Assembly: GCA_016630905.1 (NCBI GenBank) | Contig: WBMQ01000001.1 | Span: forward strand, 2,852,001 to 2,916,000 | DNA: 64,000 nucleotides | Source of the DNA: Capillidium heterosporum | Taxonomy: Eukaryota > Entomophthoromycota > Entomophthoromycetes > Entomophthorales > Capillidiaceae | Reading direction: 5' to 3' | Shown here: piece by piece, positions 48,731 to 61,862 of the stretch | Numbering within the stretch: the stretch's first letter is position 1 | Layout: every line of letters starts with the position of its first letter | The notes under the pieces: generated by a model | What the model saw: only the letters and a program-made list of their open reading frames with translations | Database searches by the model: none | What the model was told of the DNA's origin: nothing | Position numbers and translations under genes: made by a program

Positions 48731-51700
48731 TTGGTTTTCAAAAAATGTGAAATATATATATATGTTTTAAATAAAATAAGTTCTTTTCTTCTATACATAT
48801 AGACTTGGCTTTAATTTCTACTGTAGCTTTTTAACTTTTTGAATCGATACATCCAAAGTTTTATAATACTAGCCTTCCTATCCAAGTTTATCCTAGCAAA
48901 ATTACAAACTTTTCAAGGCAAAAGTTTAATTAGAAATCCCAAGCTATATAAGCTATACTTTTATAGAAAAGTTTTGAAAATATTTCGGGTCAACATCGCT
49001 TGTAGCAAAGCGGTAAATGGTTAAAGGAAGACTTCCTAATAGAATTTCTTTACAGAATCCTGTTTTACGATCACAGGTACCAATTATGGTTGTAGGTAGT
49101 AGCGAATCGAGTAAGGTGAACAATTTAAGTACGAATAAAACCTAAATTTGTAGTTTTAAATCCGACGGCTACCAATAAGCTTTTATCATAGTAAAAGTTG
49201 GAATAGTCAAGGTGAGTTGGGTTTGGATATCTTGTACGAAAGAAAATTGGGTTTCAAGCTCTTTACAAATTTTACTATATCTATTTTGCATTTCAATATA
49301 CTTGCTTAGAAATTGGTATAGTTTATCAAATAGCTATTGGAAAGCAACAAAACTATCATAAAATAGCTATATTATTTAAAAGTACGTGACCTGTATAGCT
49401 GAATAGATTATTGTCGATTGCAATCCATCAACAAAATTTCAAAATTGGAAGTATAGGAAACTTGAGGTACCCAGGCCAAGCTACAAGTTCACATCCCCCA
49501 TATGAAAAATTAAAAGCAGCAAGTATTGGAACTAGTAAGCGAACTAAGCAAAAGTACCGTGTACAATCGACTTTGCCTGCCTTTTCAAATACTAAAGTTG
49601 CAAAATGACTAGAACACTATAAAGTTCCTAGCACTTATATAGGCTTTTTGTTGTGGATCGGAAACTAAGCTCCTAACGCTTTGAGAAATATATTTTGAAG
49701 AGGTCCTTTGATAAATAATATTTACTACCCAAATTCCAAATTTATAGATACTTTTACAGTCTAGTGCCAACCCAACTGCAAGAAGATGGCGAAAGCTACG
49801 AGATCCCAGTGGCATTTGGATTAGGGTATCTCAACTTTTAATACATTTAGGTAAATGGTGACTACAGTACCCTATCCAATTTCACTGAGGTTGATGGATT
49901 TGGTATGCAATAAAGACATATAGATCAAAAGTTACTGTCATCACCAACACCCATATAATGGAAACTGATCCATTTTCCTTCAATTTCACTTGTAGGAGCA
50001 ACTCCTGGTAACTTCAGCCGTAGCAACATCTTCCACCAAAGCAAATATTAGTAATAGTATGAATCTATGGACCTACATCTATTTCAAATTAAAAGATATG
50101 GATAAAGGTTTTCAACTTTTTTCTAAAGGCCTTTCAAAACAAATGAAAATAGCTATATATCCCATTCAACGCCCTTGTGTTGCAGATACTGTAAGATCCA
50201 GATCGAAGGGTAGGTCTTAAATGATATGTTTTGAAGGCACATTTACGATTTTAGTGACTATTATATGCATCAGTTTATATAAGAAAACAATATACTACAA
50301 GTGATGTATATAATTCAAATATAGCTAAATCCTAACGATATAGGGGGCTGTTGTTTAATTCACAAGCTGATGTTGACAAAAGATGATATCGATCTGGATT
50401 GCAAGATCATCAACAAGAAAGAGGCTATAAAGATGTAATCAACTCACCCCACAACTTGGATACACATTTCTTCAAGGTAGCAGCCTAAACTTTAAAAGCT
50501 ACAAAGTTGCAATCCATTGGTATTTACTTTGTGAGTCTTAATCAAAGCTTTGTTGGATAAGTTGGTCCCAGATGGATCGGGTACCAACGATTACCCAAAG
50601 CTGCATATCCAAAACGAATATATTAAAAATAGTCACCTGAAGGTCTACTATAGGCCTTACTAAAACGAAATTGGTTAAATTTGAAACTCAAGTCACGTTT
50701 TTCTGTTGAAAATAAGCTAGTTCTTTTCTATGAACGAGGACCCAGAACGCACACCTGACTTGTGCAGTTGGTTCTTGGAAACTACTTGTTAGTTTTATAT
50801 CTATACCTATAAATGCGCACCGATAGCATTTAAACATTTTTACACGTCATCTATAGAAAAAAACTGTTTCTTTTTTAAACAAAGAGGCATTGGCTTCGAT
50901 ACTAGATACATATGTATGGATTTAATGTTCCATCGGCGGATGGGTATCCAGCATCCGTAGTAATTTATTAATAGGAATGAAAGCGATATTTTTCTATTGG
51001 ATCTTGAAGGAGTGACATGTGCCCATATCCTATACAAGAGGCCTATCGAGATGAAAGTAGATACCTCTAACCAAACTGCAACAGGTGTGTTGTGGATTCG
51101 AAATATAACCCAATAAATTGGAATAAATCGATAGCTAAATCTTGTATATTTTCATTAGGTTCTTTTACCATAACGGGACTTGCTCCACTTTAGTACTTGT
51201 ATTGAATCGACTTGAATTTTTTCGACTCAAATCAACAGGAAAGAAGTATAGGAAATGTATTAAATTTTGCAATTTAGCGATATAACTTTTCAACCCGTAG
51301 TTTATACATACAACTGCAATTCATAATTTTAATATATAAAATCGTACTAACTTAAAGTACAGGCTAATTTAAAGGATACAAATGCCCATAGTTGACATAT
51401 AAGTAATTGTACGTTCGAACTTTAGTACATAACAATGGGTGATGGTATCCCTCCAAACTTCAGCCTACTTCATAGACATTAGATTTCGAAACTTTAAACG
51501 ATGAGCTTTATTGAAGCCCTACCCAATATTTTAGGATATAGAGGGTACATCAATAACTCAATGTAAAGTTGTTAAAGAAATTGATAAGCGAAGTTAGCTA
51601 TCGATTAGGTAGCTTTCAAAATAGCACCTTAAAATACAAGATACTAGGCTCCTTACAGCAAGTAACAAAAACTAAAAGGAAAAAACCATCTCTATCAACC

Positions 51701-52587
51701 CTACAACGAGCTATTGCTTTGAATTTTCTGTTTTAAGGTCATTGACAGTCGATGGACAGGCAAATCTAGAAACTCAAGCTAAAAGTATGTCGACCTAATC
51801 TCAATTTCCAATCGTTTGATGGTTGATTTGGCTTGGAGTTTTATTTCAAGTAGTCACCAGCCTTCCAAAAGCTCCTATCTTAAACCTAAATACCTTTATA
51901 GGAAGCGGTAGACCAAATTCACCTACATACAAGGCAGATATTCTAACTCGCTTCAACAAACTAATCGTACATCTTTAATTAATATGAAGTTACCTTATAA
52001 ACACTTAGAAGGAGACGGCTTTAGATTGCACTAGTCTCGGACCAAAGTAGTAGGTTAAGTTGGGTATTTATCGTATATACATAAGAATATCCTTTGCAAA
52101 AAATGGTTCTCAATTAACGATAACTTATAATATGCAGTTTTTGATAATCGCTGATTTGAGTTAAACTTGAATGTAGAAGCTCATTACGCTTAAAAACTTC
52201 TATGGATGTATGCTTATTATCTGATCTACTTTACATTACCAATTTAAGGCCTTGTAGTGTGGATTTCTGATACAAGATGCTAAGCGAATGCTACATAGTT
52301 TGTCACTAATTTGACGGAAAGTATTATTGGAATCAACAGATTGAAGACAAGTCACTCAACTTAGAAGTTTAAGATACACTTGAGGCAGGCGGATCTTCAA
52401 AGAGTAAATTTTGTCAACCAGTTAAAAGGTAGAGTCATCACTTAGGTTAGTATCCTAAAGATCTAATATATAGTTTCTTAAACTAACATTTATACAGTTA
52501 TTTTTATCACATTTCAAAGAAACTTACAATAAATTTTTAAATACTATAGTACTACATAAATAGCAGTATTATTGCCATACTAATATA
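48731..52587. other. AT-rich intergenic desert, 3.9 kb
   Basis: No supported gene. A short open stretch near 50360-50440 (KLMLTKDDIDLDCKIINKKE) reads like coding sequence but is isolated between stops. Confidence 0.45.
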
Positions 52588-52595
52588 TATAAAAG
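52588..52595 (+). promoter_or_regulatory. TATA box left over ahead of the multicopper-oxidase relic
   Basis: TATAAAAG 36 nt before the ATG of the decayed oxidase gene at 52624. Confidence 0.35.
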
Positions 52596-52623
52596 ATTCA
52601 TTTTGAGGGTAAAATATCATAAA

Positions 52624-54307
52624 ATGCAAAATATGAGGATCCTATTATTTAATATAGTTAGCTTTTTAGTTTTACTAGACTTTTGCATTCCTAAACATGC
52701 CCACCATCAACTTGTAGTTGAACACAATATTATAGCACTCGGCAACTAAACCTCAAGGGGTGCACGATCAACAATCAATTTCACAGCTCCCTTTTAAACA
52801 TGACAAAAGGTAACTTATTATCGTTAAGATCACCAAGTTTCTCATAGGTTTGTCAACCTACTGATATTTTATCTTAAAAGGAAGCTTCTTACTCAGACGG
52901 TATGTCAATGGCAACTCTAACCCCAATCAAACCTGATGAACCACACCTATCACTTTGACGTATCAGAACAAAGTGATACGCACTGGTATCACGCTCACAT
53001 TAAGTTCGATGATGAACAGGACTATGGTAGGTTGATCATTTTGAAAAACTTATCTGAATGGAAATATATTTTAAAGTTAGATTGAAGGCACAAGCATGAT
53101 GAAAAATGAGTCCTCATAATATCAAAGTACTGGCACAATGGTTTAAACGATATCTACAAAGTTTCTACCAGCATCTCTTTCAAGGGCTCGAGAGATTTGG
53201 ATATTTCTTTGCTCAACGGCTATAGCTTTAAAGTATGGAGCAGTTACAGCAAGAATTACTGGTTGCGTATAATCGGTTCCCTAACTGCTGATAAGATGAA
53301 CTTCACGATCCAAGGGGATAATTTCACAGCCATCGAACAAAATGGTACCTATTTAGAACCAGTCGTCATTGGTTACATCAAACTCTTTGATATTCAACGC
53401 ATCTCTGACCTCTTCAAAACGATCCAACATATCACCAACTATAGCATGCTATCAAAGAGGACGGTTCAAGTTTCGCCAACCTCTTTCAATGATAAAAGCT
53501 GGCTCCACTACAGAGGTGCTAAGTAGCTGACCACTCAGCTTAAAGCCATAATTAATATCTCCGAATCGTCTTAATTCCAACCGTTGGATTGCAAACAAGA
53601 TTTTCACCTCTAATGCTTACAAGAATATCAAAAGTAGCTACTATGTCCCCATACCTAAGAAAGCAAAAGAGCATATCTACCTCAAATCAATAGCTAATTC
53701 CACCGTACACAAGGTGGATCCTAAATTCTTCCAGAGTATCGATATGAACTAATCTCTCAAGCAGGATCAGGTAGTTTTGCAGACGATCACCAATGGGATC
53801 TGTAAGAAAGATGTTTATATTTACGAAATCAAGGAGAGGGATTTAGTTCAGATCATTATGAAACACCTGTTGCCTCCCGGTTCTCTTTCCTATCAGTGTC
53901 ATCTCTGACATCTACACGGCTACGCCTTCCACACTGTCACCTCCAGGAAAAGTATATATGCTACCTATGTCGATAATCCTAATATCGACACATCTATCAA
54001 GAATTTTACAAACCTACTTCTTTTTATTGATGCTTCCACCCACTACAATCAATATACCAGCCAAACAGCTTTGACTTTGGGTACCAATATGAATTTAGGA
54101 AGCTCAGAGTCGAGCGATGACTCTGGAAAACTAACTCAATGTGGATAGTACGATATTAGATTCATCACTGATAATCTGGGGGCTTGGTACGTGCATTTTC
54201 ATATCATTGTACATATAGTAATTGGCAAGGCGGTTATCTTAAACGTCAAGTCTAAGGATCAAATTACCTTCTGTAACAGCTTCAAGCTTTTTAGACTAAG
54301 GCTTTGA
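52624..54307 (+). pseudogene. Laccase-like multicopper oxidase pseudogene
   Basis: A secreted copper oxidase in its ancestor. The ATG at 52624 opens a signal-peptide-like stretch (MRILLFNIVSFLVLLDFC), closed by a stop after about 41 codons. Further along, in shifting frames, are HWYHAH (52981-52998, type-3 copper ligands), a second cupredoxin domain at 53197-53526 (YWLRIIG, TYLEPVV, YIKLFDIQR), HLHG near 53910, and RFITDNLGAWYVHFHI near 54150-54205. That last block is the HCH-type copper site with the cysteine replaced by phenylalanine. Many stops and frame changes separate these pieces, too many to be introns, and key copper ligands are lost. Identity as a multicopper oxidase is strong; laccase against ferroxidase is open. 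Confidence 0.87.
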
Positions 54308-55356
54308 GCAGTGAGTTTTAGTACTTGAACTGTATTTTAATATACTTTGAATCGCATTGTTTGCCTTGATGTTTTAAATACGAATTGATTTCTTTATAGA
54401 ATGCTACATTTAATGTAATGACAACTTTTTACTATATACACAGTGCTTTCCACAATCTTGTAGCTACTAAAAATCAAAAAATAGCTTAGCTAGTCTGTTT
54501 TTTATAATTCTCATAGGTATCTGTACAAATAGCATATATTTATATATATATTTACATTCCAGATGCTCAAAGCACTAATACCAAGTATATGTGTAGTTTC
54601 GAAAGGATCCTATACCGAAACTTGAATGCTTTGCATAGCAATAGTATTCAATTAAAAGCGGTTATATAGAAAGTTGTTGATTAAAAGTGAAATTTACTAA
54701 TGATGCAAAACATCCAAAAAATATATAGGCTTGGTATATTCCTGGTTCGAAACTGCCCATATTTTAAAGTAACAAAAGCTATCCCACAAATTTCAAATTA
54801 ATTTACAATTTAAAGCCTATCAAATGCAACTCTGAAACCCAAATTTCAAGTTTTTCTACAAGTCTACAAAAATTGTATCTATTTCGAAAGCTTACTACGT
54901 TAAACTTTGGATCTATATTTTTGGTAGGACTGAGATTCTATGAGGAAGCTTGTCTGACTGATCCCAACTTTAAGTTTGGGAGGCGGTCCTTAAGTTGTGT
55001 CCTTACATCTTTACATTTGCCTAAAAATTGAAAATTCAGATTGGATGCCAATCGATCCTTCTATGAGAAATTGAACTGTCGTTCAAGTAGCTTTGAAATA
55101 AAGTTTGAACTACCGGCCATAAAGTCAGTTATACCTATAGGCTAAAGTTCAAGTAGTACAAAGGCTACTCAAACTAAAACATGCAAATTCAAAAGATATT
55201 ATAAATTGGAAAAGATAGGTAAATGTCAATAAAATCAAGTCCAAGGTAAAATTAAAAGACAATAAACAAATATATATTTCACAACCGACGAAAAAAGGTT
55301 ATTCTACTGGTATAATAACAGTATCCTTCAACTTCCACCCCAAAATCATAAAAAAA
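54308..55356. other. AT-rich intergenic DNA between oxidase relic and Kti13-like gene
   Basis: About 1 kb with TATATA runs; no coding segment seen. Confidence 0.5.
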
Positions 55357-56445
55357 TTACTCACAAACCAAGAACGTAAACGCGTATCCCGCCCCCACCT
55401 TGACAACCTTCCTATCGATTCCATCAACAAACTCCACCGTTTGAAGCTCTCCAACGTTTGGAAACAGATCTGGATCCAACCCGCAATTTCCATGCTCGTT
55501 CCAACCCATAGTTTTCGCCTTACCATCTTGCAAAAGTATGACTATATGTTCGGATCCAGCCGCCACCTCCTTACATCTAACTCCATCCAGATCGATAAGT
55601 TGCGGCAAATAACTATATTTGAGTTGGTCATTCTTGGTACTCGAGTTTAGAAATACGTTCTTACCGAACCAAAAGAGGTTGCCACATGCACTTACTATCA
55701 AGTTGAAATACCATCCCGCAAAGACTTTAACAAATTTATAACCTTTGTAATCCAACGGTGCCAGCACAGGCTTCTCCAATTTCTTCACCAATTCAGGATC
55801 GCAACCTAGCTGACCAAATCTGTTGTTTCCCAAGCAGTACACCTTGTTATTGGAAGTTAAAATCACAGTATGGTAGAGCCCTAACCCTACATCTACGATC
55901 TCCTCGTCGTATGGTAACTGAAAGTCAACCTTTTGAAACGGTAACTTCTTCTCCAAACTGGGTAGCATACCGTCTTTGTTGAACCCACCTACATAGATCT
56001 GATCTTGTGACTTACTTAAGGTCGTACGTACCCCACATTGTACCATATCGAACGCAACTTCTTCTTTGGTAACAATCTCAGCTATATCTGCCTGCAGGTA
56101 CTGGCTCTTTCCAAAAGCTGCTACCTCACCTTGAATCGTTAAAATTAAACTGTGCTCGAATCCTAAACTAAAACTTTTGATATTGTCCATCACTTTTACA
56201 TAACTTTTAAAAAGTTTATCTTGGCTTTCCATGTCTTTATTTATCTGTTGAAATTGGTTATCCCCACTAGCGAAAAGTTGGTTCAAGCTATCTAAGATGA
56301 AGCTATGGTTGCCACCGCCGCCTAGTTGAACTATTGGAAATTGGAATTCAGGTGGTAAGTTAACTTTGGTAGGTGTATATACATCTTCCAAACTGTTGAT
56401 ACCTAGTTGGCCATACCCGTTGCTTCCAAAGGTGTAAACCGACAT
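55357..56445 (-). CDS. RCC1-repeat protein, Kti13/Ats1-like
   Basis: A 362-residue, intronless seven-bladed RCC1 propeller. Blades open with YTFGSNGYGQLG (about 4-15) and show GGGNHSFIL, FGFEHS-type (LGFEHSLIL), GLYHTVIL, CLGNNRFGQLG, AGSEHIVIL and finally MGWNEHGNCGLDPDLF. The GW.EHGNCG block is the hallmark I recall from yeast Ats1/Kti13, which partners Kti11/Dph3 in diphthamide synthesis and in Elongator-dependent tRNA wobble modification. Size also agrees (yeast protein about 333). The start is the ATG at 56445 (MSVYTFGSNG); an upstream TTG is not used. Other RCC1 proteins such as chromatin RCC1 or SERGEF are less likely because the chromatin-binding basic tail is absent. Confidence 0.85.
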   Translation of the reverse strand: MSVYTFGSNGYGQLGINSLEDVYTPTKVNLPPEFQFPIVQLGGGGNHSFILDSLNQLFASGDNQFQQINKDMESQDKLFKSYVKVMDNIKSFSLGFEHSLILTIQGEVAAFGKSQYLQADIAEIVTKEEVAFDMVQCGVRTTLSKSQDQIYVGGFNKDGMLPSLEKKLPFQKVDFQLPYDEEIVDVGLGLYHTVILTSNNKVYCLGNNRFGQLGCDPELVKKLEKPVLAPLDYKGYKFVKVFAGWYFNLIVSACGNLFWFGKNVFLNSSTKNDQLKYSYLPQLIDLDGVRCKEVAAGSEHIVILLQDGKAKTMGWNEHGNCGLDPDLFPNVGELQTVEFVDGIDRKVVKVGAGYAFTFLVCE

Positions 56446-57020
56446 ACTCTTCACTGTCAATTTTAGTTCGTGTTGCAAAGCGCTTTCAGTTGGGAGGTAG
56501 TTAGATCTCCAGTCTAAATCTTTGAATAGATAAAGTGACGTAATTTGTAAAGTTAAGAGTTATAGATTGGGCTTTACACCACAAAAACAATTTGTCAACG
56601 TAAGAAGCAGTACCATCTGAGGTAGTTATGGTACAGTATACCTTTGATTTCAGTTTAGAACCTATTCAAAAATGTTTGTAAATGAGAGGTATCTACATAA
56701 ATATAGTACGAGTTAAGGTGGGTAATGAAATTAACATTACGCCCATCAGAACAAAAATAAAAAGTATAGTAAAATAAAATCGAATAAAAAGTCTCCAACA
56801 AATTTCTTTTACAGTACTAGCATCGAACTTTACTTTAAATTCTAAAACCTGGGTTGAAAGTCAACTCCACTTATAAAAAGAGAAAGTAGAGCGGTAGGAA
56901 AAAAAGCAAAAAGGAGGGGGGAAGGAATGGGTGAAGGAGGTAGGAAAGGATAGGTGAGTAGGACTAACATCTTAGCTTTCATCCCATCCCAAATCTTTAA
57001 AAATAAATTTTAATCCCACC
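56446..57020. other. Intergenic DNA between two minus-strand genes
   Basis: 575 nt forming the 3' end of NFS1 and the promoter of the Kti13-like gene. A purine-rich run (about 56880-56950, GGAGGGGGGAAGGAATGGG-type) lies just beyond the NFS1 stop and may sit in its 3' untranslated region. Confidence 0.5.
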
Positions 57021-58649
57021 TCAGTGCTGAGACCACTCGATACTCTTGAGATCAATACCCTCCTGCACCATCTCCCAAAGTGGACTCATCTCTCGTAATC
57101 TATCGACGTGCTTAATCACTCGTTCACTTACAAAGTCGATCTCCTCAGGGGTAGTAAACCTACCGATACCAAATCGGATAGAAGAATGAGCCATATCATC
57201 ATCGGCACCTAGAGCACGTAGGACGTAACTAGGTTCCAAGGATGCTGAGGTACATGCTGATCCTGACGATAAGGCAATCTCCTTGAGTGCCATCAGTAAA
57301 GATTCTCCTTCGACGTAGGCGAAACTCAAGTTGACACAGCCTAAATTGATAAAGTTAGCTTTTTATGATAAGGGTCCAAATACCTGGGTAGGAGGAGTTG
57401 GGATCGCCGTTACGTACTACGTGGTCGACCTTGGCAGTAACGTTCTTTACAAGTCGCTCCGATAGCTTTGTGATGTAGGCGTGGTCGTACTAAAATCATA
57501 TCAGCAAAAATTTTAAAACTAAAAATAGATACCTCCCGTTCCTCCATAGCTATACGGCAAGCCTCTCCCAGGCCAACAACGATGGGGGTAGGTAAAGTAC
57601 CACTGCGCATACCACGTTCCTGACCTCCACCGGTCTGGATAGGTTCAATTCTAACACGTGGTCTACGTCTTACGTACAAGGCACCAATGCCTTTAGGTCC
57701 GTACAGCTTGTGGCCGGATATCGACATCAAGTCAACCTTCATATCGTTGACATCGATGGCGATCTTACCAACAGCTTGGGCGGCATCAGTGTGGAAGAAT
57801 ACTTTGTTGGCGCGGCAGATCTCACCGATCTCCTTGATGGGCTGGATAACTCCAATCTCGTTGTTGACGGTCATTATGGAGACTAAGCTGGTATCGGGTC
57901 TAATGGCCGCTTTCAGCGCTTCCAAGTCGACGAGACCGTTGGGTTGAACAGGGAGGTAAGTTACTTCGAAACCTTCCTCTTGCAATACACGGCACGAGTC
58001 CAAAACACATTTATGTTCCTAGTATGGGTTACTTATCGAATAAAGTAAAATAAAGCCTACGGTCTGGGTAGTGATTATATGCTTCTTCTTAGCTTTGTAA
58101 AAACGAGCAACTCCTTTGATACTGATGTTGTTGGATTCAGTGGCGCCTGAGGTGAAGATGATCTCTTTAGGGTCGGCACCGATCAACTGAGCTACATACT
58201 TTATATTAAAAACAGTTAGAGCTTCAGATGGCACAAAAAATTTTACTTCTCTAGCTTTCTCAACCGCATCTTCGGTCTCCCAACCGTACTTGTGGGTACG
58301 ACTGTGTGGGTTGCCATAGAATTGGGTCATGTAAGGCAACATAGCGTCTAAAACTCTAGGGTCCATGGGGGAAGTAGCTTGCACGTCCATGTAGATAGGT
58401 CGTTTCTCATCCTTCTTGGAGTTGGCTTTTAACTTTTCGGCTTTGGCATCAACTTAATTAGAGCGGAAAATATTAATTTCATTTGTTTAAATGAGACAAA
58501 CCTTGTACTTCAACTTCGGTTGGAGGTTCCACTTGATTCTGTTGGGTAGATAGACTACGGTAGGCTGGTAGTGCACTATATCTTGGAATACGGGCACTAT
58601 TGCGAGCGAGTATGTTGGCAAATCTGTTTATTGAACCAAACGTCTTCAT
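57021..58649 (-). CDS. NFS1: Mitochondrial cysteine desulfurase NFS1
   Basis: PLP enzyme that takes sulfur from cysteine for iron-sulfur cluster assembly with Isd11 and the Isu scaffold, and for tRNA thiolation. Minus-strand exons 58649-58502, 58452-58247, 58198-58061, 58018-57533, 57489-57384 and 57340-57021 give 467 residues. A basic presequence with no acidic residue (1-about 40) precedes [14 protein letters not shown]. Visible active-site features are H166 in TEHK, the PLP lysine K268 in [14 protein letters not shown], and catalytic C391 in SSGSACTS; the protein ends [18 protein letters not shown] as eukaryotic NFS1 does. Its product would serve, among others, the 4Fe-4S protein ETF-QO in the same window. 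Firm assignment. Confidence 0.97.
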
Positions 58650-61084
58650 AGCTTTTCCCTTTATCTTCTATTCTACAAAGATGATTTTTTACTTTTCTGA
58701 TGGCGAAATCAGATATAACTTGACTTTTGGAAGCTTGACTTTAACTAAGCATAGTTGACCAATTATAAGCTAACAATGGAGAAAGCTTTTGGTGCAAATT
58801 GAAAACTAGTAAAAGTGTAAAATGGCTCACCCCCTTACACTTTGAATACCTGTTTCCGAAGTTCCGAAGAATAGTTCAACTAGGAAATTTCCATCGAAAT
58901 TCGCTTTATATGAATCCTATATCAATTCTATACAAATGAATTTTCGGGTAGAAGTCCTCAGTGTGGAATAGACGGAGTCCATCTTTCGCCGTCTTACATT
59001 ATTAATGGTTCATTGCTTGACATTAAATATTGACACCTATATATTAAACTATATGCATCATATGAAAAACGCTGAGGTTCTAAATTAAAAATTTTATAAT
59101 CTTATCAAATAATCTCCATAGCATACTGATGTAGGACTTTCTCATAAATATAGCTTTATCGTAAAAACACTAGCTTAAAAGTTTAGTTGAACCTATCCTT
59201 CCGGCAACTGAGCATCAATTATATCGGTGAGCTAAACAAAATTATAAAGCACTATCAATCATTAATTAGCAAGTAGGGATATAGCTTAAAAGACCAAAAT
59301 TAGGTAAATTGAAAGAGCTCAAAAGTTGAGGATGTATGAAATGAAAAAGAAACTAGCTCGAGTATCAAGTTGAATCTTCCAATTTTACACGAAAAAAATT
59401 CAGCTTAATCTATTTGAACTAGATTTGAAACTGTAAAGGCTTCCATTTCCGTATTGGAGACCCCAAAGTATGGAGTCTACCTGTCTGGAAAGGAAACTTT
59501 CAATTCTCTAAAAGCTCTTTATCCTGAACTTGTTAGATCTATTTCATTAAAATGCTAGCTAAAGGCAAGCCAACCCAGTTAATAAACAGGTTGAATTGAT
59601 CAACTGGCCTTTTTCAAGGGAAAGTAAAAATTATCTCCAAAGCGTCAACTGGTTCAAAATTTTTCCAACTTAAATCGATGACAAAGTTGTAGAGTAGATT
59701 GCCTGGTAAGCTAGTAATAGATCAAGTAATGAAAAGGGTACGGAAGTTAGGTTGGTTTATATCCTATTAAAATTAGTGCAACAGGGTGAGATGAATTACA
59801 TAAGTTTCAATGTATGATTAAGAATATCAAAGTCTAGTTATTTTGAGATTTTCAAGGTTTACGAACAAGGCTACATCTACTACAACCTTAGTTGAAAGGG
59901 AGATCAGAAGCATTCAAGTTAATACAAATTTGGTTGAAAGGTGCTTGTAAGTGAAAAAAGTGGTGTATGACACCTAGCCACTGTATTACTTTTACTGGCC
60001 TAAAGTACAATCTAATTAAAATACGACTACCTCTATTGCACCATATTTTCAAACTTACGAACTTTCTGGTAACATTGAATTGAATTGAGTTTTAGCAATT
60101 CTACATAATAATGTATTTCACTATATGAAATGAATATAGCACTACTTTAATTCAAAAATAGTATCATAATAGTATAGGAAAAATAAGTCTTATTCTCCTT
60201 GTAAGATCGACATGGCACTTAAATTTGGCAAACTTCAGCTTGGTTAATCAACTATTTGAAGCTTTACTCAAGTCGGATACTATCTCAGCAAGTTCTTAAA
60301 TACAAAATAGGTGGATGTTTTGATAGATTTAAAAACCACCAATAGTATATTTACAGCTGATTAATTTCACTAAAATAGGCTTTATTGATTAAACCTTTAG
60401 GCAGTCAAATATACTTAACTATCAGCTACTGTAATTAAAGGTTGTTTTTCATGTAGCCCATGTCGTGTTGGTAACTATAACCAATGGCCTTGAAAGAATT
60501 GGTAAAGATTTTAATCAAAATTGGCAATACAACAAAAGCGACATAGAAAAATTCAATCATTATGTTTTAGTAACATAGTATATAAAACGAACGATAGATC
60601 TATAAACCTAGCATCTATAAGTACACATCGAATAAATTGTATATAAAAAAGTCCATCTAGTGCTATGCACTTTAAGGATATGTTAGACTAGCTTACTATC
60701 CCAACTAGCAAGCTCTTTATTCAGCACTACCTAGCCATATGTTAAGGCAGCTTCCTTCAATTGCTTAGCTCCAAGCACCTCCCCAGTCTAAGTTGTAACT
60801 TTGCCAAATTCAGGTGCAATATCAAAGTTCCTCTAGAATAAAGTTTTTGTACAATAAATAGTCAATACTATTCATAGTAGAGTACTCGGATTTGTATTAT
60901 ATATTGGCAAAACTATCAGGTTTCAAAGACAAAGTTGATATTGATTTTGATGAATCTGTCCAACAAAATTACCACTCAAGGTTAAAAAACTTAAACTAAA
61001 TTCATTTCCTCAAAAGTGGTGAGATAATTACCATTAGTACGAAATGAATTGAAGCTATAAATTACAATTATTCCATCTATAGCT

Positions 61085-61317
61085 TGGAATCCAATCTCTA
61101 CAGCTACTAATACTAAATATGTAGCATTCAATGCCCCTAATTATATAAACAAAGGCCACTGGGTTCTCCACTTGAACTGAATACTATTTTAAACGAAAAT
61201 AAGATCAAAAACCAATTTCGATGCACATTTAAGTATAAAGAGCCTACCAACATTGACAAGATAAAAGCTCATTATAGCGATAAGTTACTCGATATCTTGG
61301 TTTCTAAGATTTCCTAG
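61085..61317 (+). pseudogene. Probable Hsp20 (alpha-crystallin) gene relic
   Basis: Two pieces in different frames. The first reads WNPISTATNTKYVAFNAPNY, comparable to the W.P..D..ET...Y.. entry of small heat-shock proteins. The second reads FRCTFKYKEPTNIDKIKAHY followed by SDKLLDILVSKIS and a stop, comparable to the F.R.F..P..ID.DKI.A.Y.DGLL.I.V.K end of the alpha-crystallin domain. Stops and a frame change separate them, so this is a decayed fragment. The match is by memory of the family pattern. Confidence 0.5.
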
Positions 61318-61801
61318 GTATTTTAATGCCGATGGACTTGATATTAGTAGGCTTTAGCCTTATTTCGAGGATTTGAACTACGTATTATTCGGCCCTACCA
61401 TTTTCTATATATCTATTTAATAGGCTTGGTTTTCTACATATTTGTTCTACTTTTTGATCCTTCATCTCTGAAAGTGATGGATTTCCAACTTAAGATCCAT
61501 AAATCCTAGAATCTTTAACTTTCTCATTTTCCGTATTGGAAATAAATATTATTTTGTTTGAACTTGAAGATCTAGTATAGTAAAAATTCAATATAGGCTG
61601 AATTAAGTACTACCAAAAGCTGTTTAGAAATCTTATATCTTTCATTGTAGACTTGGTAAAAACAAATAATATGTGATCTAGTTTCTAGTGTGATAACCTG
61701 CATCAAGCTTTTACTGCAACTAGAAATATATAGATAGTAACCTTCCTTCCTTTATAGATTAGACATAACTTTAATTATAAGTACAGTGAGGAGTAATACT
61801 A

Positions 61802-61862
61802 TATCAATATTCCACGAGAATTTGTAAATATTTAAATTCGAATGGATGGTGGAATATTGATA
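61802..61862. repeat. Perfect 14-bp inverted repeat with nested stem
   Basis: TATCAATATTCCAC at 61802-61815 is exactly complementary to 61849-61862. The 33-nt loop contains a second stem GAATTT/AAATTC. A cruciform or miniature-transposon terminus is possible. Confidence 0.75.
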
